A stretch of 43,774 nucleotides of DNA from the NCBI GenBank assembly GCA_026983955.1, contig JALSTB010000121.1, positions 1 through 43,774 on the forward strand, in the 5' to 3' direction. Shown piece by piece: positions 10,601 through 19,500 of this stretch. The DNA comes from Melioribacteraceae bacterium (GTDB lineage: Bacteria; Bacteroidota; Ignavibacteria; Ignavibacteriales; Melioribacteraceae). Made by a program: the position numbers and the translations under genes. How positions within the stretch are numbered: position 1 is the stretch's first letter; every line of letters starts with the position of its first letter. Below the pieces are notes generated by a model. The model worked only from the letters and a program-made list of their open reading frames with translations. It searched no databases and was not told the origin of the DNA.

Positions 10601-13549
10601 GCTTATGTTCCGCTGGATACTTCCTATCCTAAAGAAAGAATCGATTTTATGATTAATGATTCCAAGCTGGGTGCAATAATTACAACGGAGAAATACAAAG
10701 ACCAATTAAATTTTGATAATTTAATATTTATAGATACAGACAAAGAATTAATTGAGCAATCACCTGATGTATTACCCAGTGTTCCGATTGATTCGCTGAA
10801 TCTTGCATATATAATTTATACTTCGGGTTCAACCGGTAAACCGAAAGGAGTGATGGTTCAACACAAATCTGTTTTGAATTTGGCTGCCGGATTGTACGAA
10901 ATAGTTTATAAAAAATTAAATGGTAAAAGTTTAAAAGTAAGCTTGAATGCTCCTTTGGCTTTCGATGCTTCTGTTCAGCAATTAGTCTCATTATTGTATG
11001 GACATAATTTAATTATCATACCTCAAGAAATACGTTTGGACGGAGAAGGGTTGGTTAATTTTATTAGGGAGAATGGAATTGATGTATTGGACTGTGTTCC
11101 CACCCAGCTTCGTATTTTGCTTGAGAATGGTTTTGATGAAAGCGAAGAATGGCATCCATCGATTGTTCTTCCGGGAGGTGAGCCGATTGATGCCGGAATG
11201 TGGAAAAAACTCAACGATATTAAAGATGTATCGTTCTTCAATATGTACGGTCCGACCGAATGTACTGTTGATTCCACTATTTGTGAAGTAACGGGGAAAA
11301 TATCAAAGCCAAGTATCGGTAAACCCATATATAACTCTGTTCACTATGTTTTGGATAAACAAATGAACTTGGTGCCAATCGGTGTGCCTGGTGAACTTTA
11401 TATCGGTGGGGAAAGTCTGTCGCGTGGATATCTGAACAGACCGGAGTTCACTGCAGAAAGATTTGTCCCGAACCCGTTTTCAGGAAATGGTGAAAGACTT
11501 TACAGAACCGGTGATCTCGTCAGATTTATGCCGGATGGAAATATCGAATACTTGGGAAGGGTAGACGACCAGGTTAAATTGCGGGGTTTTAGGATTGAAC
11601 TTGGTGAAATTGAAAAAGTTATTTCCGGATATCCTTCGGTAAAGCAAGTTGTTGCAATTGTAAGGAAAGATGAAAACGGTTTCCAAAAGCTAATAGCTTA
11701 TTTAACTACGGAGAACAACGAAAAAATTTCCGTAAATGAACTAAGAAAAGTTTTACAAGAAAAACTTCCCGATTACATGATTCCGGCTGCCTTTGTACAG
11801 TTGGAAGATTTTCCGAAATTGCCAAACGGCAAAATTAATAAACGGGCTTTGCCAGAACCCCGGATTGTTGGTAACGAAAAAGCGGAGGATTACGAAGAAC
11901 CGCAAACCGAAAACGAAATTAAACTGGCTAAAATATGGGAAGAATTATTAAAGGTTAAACAAATAAGTGTTAACGATAATTTTTTCGAGTTGGGCGGAGA
12001 TTCAATATTGGGAATTCAGATTATCGCCCGGGCAAAACAAGCCGGTTTGAAAATATCGCCACTCGATTTATTTAAAAATCAAACAATCAGAAAATTAGCG
12101 CTTGTTGCGAAAGAAACCGGAACGGTTAAAGCTGAGCAAGGATTGGTGAGCGGGGAAATTCCGTTAACCCCAATCCAGCATTCGTTTTTTATGGCTGAGT
12201 ATGTTGAGCCTAATCATTGGAATCAATCGATATTCCTTTCTGTTAAAGGGGAGTTTGACGAAGATAAGTTCGGAAAATTGATCGGTAAAATAATAGAACA
12301 TCACGATATGCTACGTGCAAAATTTGTAAAAACGGAAAACGGTTGGAAACAAATAGTGCGGAAATCATTGGACGAGCTGCCTTTGGTTGTTTATGATTTA
12401 TCCGGAGTTGACGATACAAAAACGGAAATTGAAAAATTAACTGCCGAGGTTCAGAAGTCGCTCGATATTGAAAAAGGAAAGTTGATAAATTTCGCATTTT
12501 TCAAGATTTCCGGAACCGAAGGAAGATTACTGATTGTAATTCATCATCTTGTGGTTGATGGTGTTTCGTGGAGAATATTGATTGAAGATTTAATCTCATT
12601 ATATAATAATTTAAATAATAATAATTCTTTGCAATTGCCTCCGAAAACCACATCTTTCAAAGAATGGGCAAATTATTTGTTGGAAAATGAGGTTAAGAAA
12701 GTTTACGAAAATGAAAAATCTTTCTGGGTAAATTTAAGCGAGGTTAATATTCCGGATGTAAAAACGGATTTTGAACAAGGAGTCAACGTTGAAGAATCCG
12801 CATTCGGTATTACAAAAGAGCTGGATAAAGAAGAAACGGAATTGTTATTAAAAGAGGTGCCCAAAGTTTATAATACTCAAATTAATGATATTCTTTTGGC
12901 TGCTATGTATTTGGCTAACCGTAAATGGCATGGAAACAAATCACTGGTAGTTCACATGGAAGGGCACGGAAGGGAAGATATTTCCCCTTCGCTCGATATA
13001 TCCAGAACAGTCGGATGGTTTACGACAATTTATCCCGTGTTTATTGAGTTTGATGAGATTACGGATTTGGGTGTGGTTATCAAATCTGTTAAAGAAAAAA
13101 TTAGAGAAATACCTTCAAAAGGTCTTGGGTTTGGAATTTTGCGCTATCTTTCTGACGATGAAGATTTGACAAATAAGTTGAGTAAGTTTGATAAAAGACA
13201 AATAACTTTTAACTATTTGGGACAGTTTGATTCTTCAATTCCGGAGAATTCACAATTCGGTATTGCTACGGAAAATAAAGGGTCTGAACGGAGTGGGCAA
13301 AATTTACGAGGTAGTTTAATTGATATTAATTCGGGTATAAGTAATGGTAATTTACGAATTACTTTCTCTGCAAGCTCAAACTTATTTAGGCGTGAATCGA
13401 TTGAAAACCTGGCCGGTCAATATATTTTATCGTTGAAAGAATTGATTGAGTACTGCACAAACACCGATCAGGGCGGTTTTACTAAATCGGATTTTGATTT
13501 GATTGATCTTGACGAGGACGAATTGGATGATATTCTGTCGGACTTATAA
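4631..13549 (+). CDS. NRPS subunit 2: C-A-PCP-sulfotransferase-C-A-PCP-E
   Basis: A 2972-residue synthetase. It starts with ATG 2 bases after the previous stop. A short helical N-terminus (IVELINQLPQEKREVLEKQL) may be a docking segment. Domains: C (HHIISDG 5117-5137), A3, PCP (GGDS, Ser codon 7775-7777, residue 1049), a sulfotransferase domain (about residues 1152-1430), C (HHIISDG 9392-9412), A4, PCP (GGDS, Ser residue 2458), and an epimerization domain (HHLVVDG, His residue 2638). It ends in an acidic tail (SDFDLIDLDEDELDDILSDL) typical of a donor communication segment after E domains. The expected job is to add residue 3, possibly modify it through sulfotransfer, then add D-Gln and hand over to the next subunit. 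A fused sulfotransferase is rare in NRPSs. The GGDS carrier context fits PCPs that precede unusual partners such as E. Confidence 0.97.
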   Translation: MNNIVELINQLPQEKREVLEKQLKTDGSKYNVFPLSFAQKRLWFLDRYEANKSVYNIPSAYKIKGELDYEILEKAVNAIIERHEILRTVFIVVDQEPFQVVNSKLKVNVPVIDLSDDDKKEEKIRHILFEEASQHFNLSTGPLLSVKLIKTEEDQHIVSLTMHHIISDGWSMSILIREVIALYNSFAGGKESPLPPLKIQYADFAKWQNDYLQGEKFEEQLKYWKENLKEIPQAIDLPFDKPRPPHQTHNGDHLRFELPDELSKQLAGLARENDVTLFMLMLAAFDVLLAKYSGQDDIVVGTPIAGRNRPETENLIGFFINTLVFRTKFRNNPAFTEILKQVKETSIGAFANQDLPFEKLIEAVQPERNLNVPPVFQVLFTFQNLPMSKVKVAGLEFEPVNIDNKTVKYDLTLSLEETPRGISGGFGYNTDLFEKDTIERLARHFENLLQSIVENPTARFSELEILDKSEKRKILYEWNKTEREYELTVPVHRLFEMQVEHTPGSIAIIQPPNSAGEIEDRKIKYIELNKLSNKIANYIISRGIESGSIIGICYDRKIEQIAIVLGILKAGCAYLPLDTKYPPERIQYMINDSGTEIVFTNSKYKEKFIGDSSLILFDKAEDEINSMPDEGVNVNVQPEDLAYIIYTSGSTGKPKGVAVEHRNLVNYIFAAKESFGLTGEDRVLQFASISFDAAAEEIYPALTSGATLVLRNDSMIGSAFAFVNSINELGITVLDLPTAYWHQLVSELDLTNTPLPDKIRLVIIGGERAIPSFVLKWQNKYSNTRLLNTYGPTETTVVATSWELPPKTFEPPFKNEVPIGKPVPNVKVYVLDKYLNPVPVGVGGELHIGGAGVTRGYLNRDELTAEKFIPNPFNNGNANRLYKTGDRVRYLPDGTLEYLGRLDKQVKVRGFRIELGEIENEINKHPGVKEAVLNIIENPQGEKSLVAYFTTEKPASVTGMEIKKYLQKSLPDYMIPSFFVKVDKIPLTPSGKVDFKSLPDPSGSRPDLEKPYVEPRNPLEKLLAGIWKRTLQIEKVGVHDNFFELGGDSLKAAILINRLQQELDIILYVVVLFDNQDIASLARYLAGKYPEKVLEVCKKYYPDDNYDFIKTGKKVKVYDINDDKIKEAKEILSSRTKDKNYEDEFLNTLPSKLKRAVFILSAPRSGSTLLRVILAGHSKLFSPPELALLNFRTLRERAETFAGRDEGWMEGLFRAIMEIKNCNFEKAKEIVAGFEKLNYTTFRMYEKLQEWLGEKLLVDKTTTYATNIDYLNRAEHYFDEPFYIQIVRSPSAMIQSYLDSNLEQVFGSELPYDAREKAELFWIINNSNILEFFTKIPEHRRITIKYEEMVRNPEKVIREVCEKIGIEYEPDMIHPYQGNRMLDGVHEESKMVGDPRFHTHKEIDPTLADKWQSLPEGDRLSLHAVKLAKKLEYSVNPEDLPANKVRLKRVSRQNLMPLSFAQERLWFLDKLDPGNSAYNIPGVVRLKGNLQVDILKKTIDKIVERHEILRSSIQTVDGKAYLHIENDLRLTIDEYDIPEQGLQNSQDDLTRFVFDEIQKPFRLDESPLFRIKLIKVKDNDYVLILTMHHIISDGWSVGIFIREFTEIYRSLISGKEPVLPELKIQYADYALWQREYLQEDFLNEKLQFWKNYLEGVPPLLELPTDKPRPAVQTFNGDLFKFSIPENISLQIKDLSKKENVTVFMILLGAFQTLLSFYSGQDDIIVGTPVANRNREELENLIGFFVNTIVFRNDLSDNPTFIELLNSIKKDTPHVFSHQDVPFEKLIDSLNIERDVSHSPLFQVMFTYQNLPRTKIELPGLALESVELESKISKFDLSLTMMEAGESKLAGSFEYNTDLFERSTIERMVQHFLNLLKHLTSRPEEKVKNITILTEAEKYKLLGKWKGTEGSFKSESNLITEFVHAAEDFNGHTAVEYKGESITYKELNLISNKLANYLISKGVGKESLVGFYLDRSIESIVSIIAIWKAGAAYVPLDTSYPKERIDFMINDSKLGAIITTEKYKDQLNFDNLIFIDTDKELIEQSPDVLPSVPIDSLNLAYIIYTSGSTGKPKGVMVQHKSVLNLAAGLYEIVYKKLNGKSLKVSLNAPLAFDASVQQLVSLLYGHNLIIIPQEIRLDGEGLVNFIRENGIDVLDCVPTQLRILLENGFDESEEWHPSIVLPGGEPIDAGMWKKLNDIKDVSFFNMYGPTECTVDSTICEVTGKISKPSIGKPIYNSVHYVLDKQMNLVPIGVPGELYIGGESLSRGYLNRPEFTAERFVPNPFSGNGERLYRTGDLVRFMPDGNIEYLGRVDDQVKLRGFRIELGEIEKVISGYPSVKQVVAIVRKDENGFQKLIAYLTTENNEKISVNELRKVLQEKLPDYMIPAAFVQLEDFPKLPNGKINKRALPEPRIVGNEKAEDYEEPQTENEIKLAKIWEELLKVKQISVNDNFFELGGDSILGIQIIARAKQAGLKISPLDLFKNQTIRKLALVAKETGTVKAEQGLVSGEIPLTPIQHSFFMAEYVEPNHWNQSIFLSVKGEFDEDKFGKLIGKIIEHHDMLRAKFVKTENGWKQIVRKSLDELPLVVYDLSGVDDTKTEIEKLTAEVQKSLDIEKGKLINFAFFKISGTEGRLLIVIHHLVVDGVSWRILIEDLISLYNNLNNNNSLQLPPKTTSFKEWANYLLENEVKKVYENEKSFWVNLSEVNIPDVKTDFEQGVNVEESAFGITKELDKEETELLLKEVPKVYNTQINDILLAAMYLANRKWHGNKSLVVHMEGHGREDISPSLDISRTVGWFTTIYPVFIEFDEITDLGVVIKSVKEKIREIPSKGLGFGILRYLSDDEDLTNKLSKFDKRQITFNYLGQFDSSIPENSQFGIATENKGSERSGQNLRGSLIDINSGISNGNLRITFSASSNLFRRESIENLAGQYILSLKELIEYCTNTDQGGFTKSDFDLIDLDEDELDDILSDL
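4718..7900 (+). other. NRPS module 3: C-A3-PCP, substrate uncertain (basic residue possible)
   Basis: C domain with LSFAQKRLWFL and HHIISDG. A3 has TSGSTGKPKG (about 6567-6599), FDAAAEE, LDLPTAYW, IIGGE, NTYGPTETTVV (about 6989-7024) and SGKVDFK. The pocket code is D-A-E-D-I-G-T-V-V-K. Acidic residues at pocket positions 239 and 278 suggest a basic side chain; the bacitracin BacB Lys code DAESIGSVVK, recalled from memory, is similar. The A domain style (DLPTAYW) differs from the PheA-like domains elsewhere in the cluster, and so does the PCP helix region (ILYVVVLFD). Confidence 0.8.
8085..8920 (+). other. Embedded sulfotransferase (PAPS-dependent) domain
   Basis: This segment between PCP and C (about residues 1152-1430 of subunit 2) matches no core NRPS domain. 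It opens with a PAPS 5'-phosphosulfate loop, SAPRSGSTLLR (from 8111, residue 1161). AGHSKLFSPPELALL follows; this style I recall from sulfotransferase domains fused to polyketide synthases such as curacin CurM and olefin synthases. A 3'-phosphate-binding motif, RSPSAMIQS, starts at residue 1288. KYEEMVRNPEKVIREVC and a late HTHKEIDP segment complete the fold. The known reaction moves sulfate from PAPS to a hydroxyl. Here the acceptor would be a carrier-bound residue or chain. No decarboxylating TE is adjacent, unlike CurM. Confidence 0.9.
8988..12120 (+). other. NRPS module 4: C-A4(Gln)-PCP
   Basis: C domain with LSFAQERLWFL (about 9000-9033) and HHIISDG. A4 has TSGSTGKPKG (about 10817-10849), FDASVQQ, LDCVPTQ, VLPGGE, NMYGPTECTVD and NGKINKR. 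The pocket code is D-A-Q-D-L-G-M-V-D-K. The Gln code used in lichenysin-type synthetases is DAQDLGVVDK, so this differs at one position. Glu is the main alternative, but Gln239 favours Gln. PCP GGDS has its Ser codon at 12002-12004. Confidence 0.85.
12150..13480 (+). other. Epimerization (E) domain
   Basis: C-like domain with E-type signatures: LTPIQHSFF at the start, HHLVVDGVSWRIL (12542 onward), EGHGREDI, TVGWFTTIYPV and FNYLGQFD. It converts the carrier-bound residue 4 (predicted Gln) or the peptide it carries to the D form. It is the only E domain in the window, and the next C domain has the D-acceptor style (YPLTPMQQGMLFH). Confidence 0.95.
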
Positions 13550-13595
13550 AAAATTAAATAGTATAAATTAGAAATAAAGGACAAAATATATTCTT

Positions 13596-16500
13596 ATGAA
13601 AAAACAAAACATAAAAGATATTTATCCGTTGACCCCGATGCAGCAAGGTATGTTGTTTCATACATTATTGTCACCTTCGGATGAAGTTTACACAGAGCAA
13701 TTTAATTGTAGGATCAGTGGTCATCTGAATATTGAGGCATTTGTTGAAGCTTGGAACAAAACAATAAACAGACACGATGCTCTGTGTGCTTCTTTCAGAT
13801 GGGAAAATATCAAAGAGCCTGTACAAATCATCCATAAAAATTTGGAGATACCGTACAAGGTAATTGACTGGAGTGATAAATCGAATGACGAGATTGTGGA
13901 AGAGTTTGAAAAAATTAAAACCGCTGAACGCAGAGAGGGGATTGATTTAACCAAGCCGCCGTTGATGAATTTTACTCTGTTTAAATTGAAGGACGATGAA
14001 TATCTGTTTTTGTGGAATTATCACCACATTTTATTTGATGGATGGTCAACTCCAATAATTTTTAAAGACTTGCTTGAAACTTATGAAGCAATTGAAAAGG
14101 GGAATCCGTTAAAAGTTTTACCCATCAGACCTTACAGGGATTATATCGCTTATTTGAAAAAACAAGGACTACAAAAGGCGGAAAGTTTTTGGAAAAAATA
14201 TTTAAAAGGTTTTTATGCTCCAACACCTTTACCCTTTACCAAATCAGTAGAAAAAAAGACCGGAGCATACGGAAAAGAAAGAATCATATTCTCGGCAGAA
14301 TTATCCGGGAAAATTCACAACTTTACACGGGCTGAAAAAATAACAATCAATACATTAGTCCAAGCGGCATGGGGGATTCTATTAAGTCGTTATAGTGGTG
14401 AAGATGATGTTCTATACGGTGTAACGGTTTCCGGTAGATCGGCCGGGATTGATGGAATTGAGCTGATGGTTGGTCTTTTTATCAACACAATCCCACTTCG
14501 AATTACAAATACGGGGAATGAGAAAATAATTGATTGGTTGAAAAACTTACAAGTCAGTTTTGCTGAAGTACTTCAATACGAATATACACCCCTTGTTAAA
14601 ATACATCAATGGAGCGATGTTAGCGGTAAGGACGAACTCTTCAAAAGCATTTTGGTACTCGAAAATTATCCGGTGGAAGAATCCGTTAAAGAAAGAAAGT
14701 CATATATTAAAATATCAGATATTAAAACATTTGAGAAAACGAATTATCCTTTAACTTTGGTTGCTGCTCCGGGAAACATAATTGCATTCGATTTAGCTTA
14801 CGATGCCGATTTATTCGATGTTGAAATGATCCGGCAAATACTTGAACATTTGAAAAATATTCTTGAATTCTTTGTCACGAATAAAACATCAAAAATAAAT
14901 GATATACAATTTTTATCAGGTGAAGAAATTAAGAAACTAACATTGGATTGGAACGCGACGGCAACGGCTTTACCCGAGAATCTTTTAATTCATAAACAAT
15001 TTGAATTGATAGCCGGAAAGTATAAAGATAATACCGCAATCATTTTTAATGACGAATCATACACTTATGATGAATTAGACAAAAGAGCAAATAAGTTTGC
15101 AAGGTATTTGGTAAAAATTGGCATTAAACCTGAATCGAAAATAGGTATTTGTCTCGATAGATCTTTTGAAATGGTATGCTCAACGCTTGCGGTGCTAAAA
15201 TGCGGAGCTTCCTTTGTTCCGCTTGATCCATCCTATCCGAAAGAGAGATTGAGATATATAGTGAATGACTCGGAATTGACCGTGTTAATTACGGATTCCG
15301 ATTTGTCCGTTTTATTTAAAGATGAACCGGTTACGGAATTATTAATAGATAAAAAGAATGAAATAATTGAAGATCAAAGTGATGAAACTTTAAAAATTTC
15401 TGTCTCACCTAATAATATGGCTTATATTATTTATACTTCCGGTTCAACCGGAAAACCAAAAGGGGTCATGTTACAACATTCATCATTGATTAATTTTGCT
15501 TATGATGCTATTGGGGATTTTAATATAGGACAAGACTCCAGAGTACTACAATTCGCCTCATTTAGCTTTGATGCGGCTGTAGGTGAAATATTTATGGCAT
15601 TGTTGTCTGGTGCAACATTGGTAATTGCGGAAAGGGAAACCTCAATGTCTGTTGAGGCTATTACAGATTTTATAAATAAAAATGAAATATCCCATGCAAC
15701 TTTGCCACCGTCACTTCTCTCTTTAATGGATGAAGAAAAAATAACCGGCAGGAAAACCATCATTTCCGTAGGGGATTCATGTCCTTGGGATTTGGCATTA
15801 AGATGGAGCGATAAACACAAATTCTTTAACGGTTACGGTCCCACCGAAGCTACTATTGGAGCTGTTTGGGATGTTGTCGATCCGAAATATTTCTATAAAT
15901 CTATTACAACGCCTATTGGAAAACCAATCGGGAATGTCAAGGTATATATACTTGATAAAATGATGAGGCTGGTTCCGGTAGGAGTAGAGGGCGAAATATA
16001 TATTGGTGGATTTGGAGTAGGGCGAGGTTATTTGAACAGACCTGAGCTTACAGCGCAGAAATTTGTTCCCGATCCGTTTACAGCAGATGATGGCGAAAGA
16101 TTATATAAGACAGGTGATAAGGGAAAGTATTTGCGCGACGGTAGTATTGAATTTGTTGGCAGAGTTGACTTTCAAGTTAAAATAAGAGGTTACAGAATTG
16201 AGCTTGGTGAAATAGAAGCTGCAATTAATCAATTCGGGAACGTTAAAACATCTGTTGTTACTGCAGTAAAAGACAGTTACGGGAACGAAAGATTGATCGC
16301 ATATATTATTCCTGAGCATAAGGATTTTAATACAGAAGAATTGAAAGATTATCTGCGTGATAAACTTCCCGATTTTATGGTTCCTTCCGTAATCATAACC
16401 ATGGATTCTTTTCCGCTAACTCCCAATGGGAAAGTTGACAGGAAAGCATTACCCGCGCCCGAAAATATTGAACTGCAACAACCAATAGTCTTACCCAGAA

Positions 16501-19500
16501 CGGCAACTGAAGAATTAATTGCCAACATCTGGGCTGACGTTCTGAAATTGGATAAGGTAGGTATCCATCAAAACTTTTTTGAAATTGGCGGGCACTCTTT
16601 GCTTGCTACACAAGTAATTTCACGGTTGAAAGAATCGTTTAAATTTGAAATACCGTTAAAAACCTTATTCGATTATCCGACCGTTCAACTTTTGGCTGCC
16701 GAAATTGAAAAACTGGAACTCGCGGAAAGCGGGGAGTTACCGGAATTAAAGAAAGTGAACAGAAGCGAAAAAATTCCGTTGTCCTTTTCCCAGCGGCGGC
16801 TTTGGTTTCTCAATGAATTAAAACCGGACGATCCGTCTTATAATATTACCAATGCTTTTATTATCAAAGGGGTGCTCGATGTAACTCTACTTCAACAGAG
16901 TGTTAACAAGATGATTGAAAGACATGAAATACTACGGACAGTATTCGATGAAGAATTAGGAAAACCGTATCAGAAAATTTTAGATGGTTCCGGAATTGAT
17001 ATACCATTGATAGATTTATCAATGTTACCGAGGAAAGAAAAAATAGATAAAGCAAAGAACCTTGCAAAAAACGAAGCTCAAAAACCGTTCAATTTGAAAA
17101 AAGGTCCGCTTATTCGATTGGTAATTATAAAAATCGAAGAAGATGAGTATGTAACTATTTTCTCCCTTCATCATATAATTGCCGACGGTTGGTCGATCCC
17201 GATTTTAATCAAGGAAACGGTCGGGATTTACGAAGCTCTAAAAAAAGGTGCAGATATTGATTTACCCGCTTTAGAAATTCAATATGCCGATTATGCCGCC
17301 TGGCAAAAAGAATTTATGGAAGGTGATCTCTACAAAAAGGAATTGGAATATTGGAAGAACGAATTAAAAGGTATTCCACCGGTATTGGATTTACCGACCG
17401 ACAAACCGAGACCTTCTATACAAACATTTAACGGCGCAAAATATAAATTCAGTTTGCCACTGGAATTAATAAATGAATTAAAAGGGTTAAGCCGGACACA
17501 AAACTTAACCCTGTTCATGACTATGTTGGCTGTTTTTCAAACCCTTCTTCATAAATATTCCGCACAGAAAGACGTGGTGGTAGGAACTCCTATTGCCGGA
17601 CGTACAAATGCCAAATTGGAAAACTTAATAGGATTTTTTGTTAATAACTTGGTTATCAGAACTCAATTTGATAAAAATTTAACATTCAAGGATTTATTGA
17701 AAAAAGTCAGGGAAACTACACTGGGTGCATTTACCAACCAAGATATGCCCTTCGATAAATTGGTAGAGGAATTGCAACCTGTGAGGGATTTAAGCCACAC
17801 ACCCATTTTTCAAGTAATGTTTGTATTTCAAAACATTCCTGTGAATAATATTAATATTCCGGAGTTTGAATTAAAACCGTTCGAATTCGCCAGTGGTACC
17901 ACAACTTATGATTTATCATTAACACTGAATGAAAATCAAGATGGAATGAGTTGTATTTTTGAATACAACACCGATTTGTACTATGAATCCACAATTGAAC
18001 GGTTGGCTAATTATTATAAGTACTTACTGCAATTGCTGGTTAAAGACCTTAAAAAGAAAATTGGTAATGTTCAGCTTATTTCGGATTCTGAGAAGGAAAA
18101 ATATCTCGTTGCACTTAATAATACCGTGGCTGTATATCCCGACAAAGCAACGGTTCACGGCATCTTTGAAAAATTAACGGAAGATAATCCTTCCAATGTG
18201 GCGCTTTATTATGCTGCAACTCCGGATGACGCTCCGCAAACTTTAACTTATGCCGAGTTGAATAAGAGAGCGAATAAGCTGGCAAATTATTTAATTGATA
18301 AAGGAATCAAAAAAGAAGACAGGGTTGCGATATTTTTAGACCGTTCGTTTGAGATGATAGAATCGGTGCTGGGTATTCTTAAAGCGGGAGGGGCGTTCAT
18401 GCCTGTTGACTTCAATTATCCTCAAGAAAGAATTGATTATATGTTGGAAGATGCAGAAGTTAGTTTTATCGTAACCGATTCCGCTTTGGCTGAAAAAATT
18501 AAGGATAAGTCGAAAATTATTCTGATTGATAAAAAAAACGAATTGTTCGCCGGTGTTAACGACGAGAATCCGGCCGGAAATATTCTGTCTGATAATTTAG
18601 CTTATGTTATTTATACATCGGGTTCCACCGGCAAACCGAAGGGAACGATGCTGGCACATCGCGGATTAACAAACTTGGCTAATGTTCATAAAAAGAATTT
18701 TGATATTGAACCGGATAGTATTGTTCTCCAATTTTCATCTAGCAGTTTCGATGCCTCGGTCTGGGAAACTGTAATGGCATTGCTTAACGGAGCTTCTCTT
18801 TTCTTAACCTCAAAAGAGACGGTCTCTTCCGGTGATGAATTGGCGAAGTTAATACGGAAAAACGGGATTACCACAATCACGTTACCGCCGTCCGTCTTAG
18901 CAGTGATGCCCAAAATAGATATGCCCGGATTGAAAACCATAATAACCGCTGGCGAAGCCGTGTGGAACGAACTTGTTGAATTTTGGGGAACCGGTAGAAA
19001 GTTTTTCAATGCTTACGGTCCAACCGAAACAACCGTTTGTGCATCGATGTATTTGTGTGAAAAGGAATATCCGAAAGGACCGCCTATTGGCAAACCTATT
19101 GATAATTTTAAGGTTTATGTAGTTGATGAAAATCTCAACCCTGTTCCCGTCGGAGTTCCCGGTGAATTGCTTGTCGGTGGTGTCGGCTTGGCAAGAGGCT
19201 ATTTGGGAAAACCCGCATTAACCGCTGAAAAATTCATACCCGATTTCTTTAATGAAATTCCCGGACAAAGACTTTACAGAACCGGTGATTTGGTCAGATT
19301 ACTTGATGACGGAAATATAGAATTTTTAGGTAGAATAGATACACAAGCTAAAGTTCGCGGATTCAGAATCGAGCTCGGGGAAATTGAAGCGCAAATAAAA
19401 AACCTTGAGCAAGTACTCGATACTGCGGTAATTGTTAGAGAAGATCATCCCGGTGATAAAAGAATAGTCGCCTATGTTGTCTTGAAGGATGAACAAAAAT

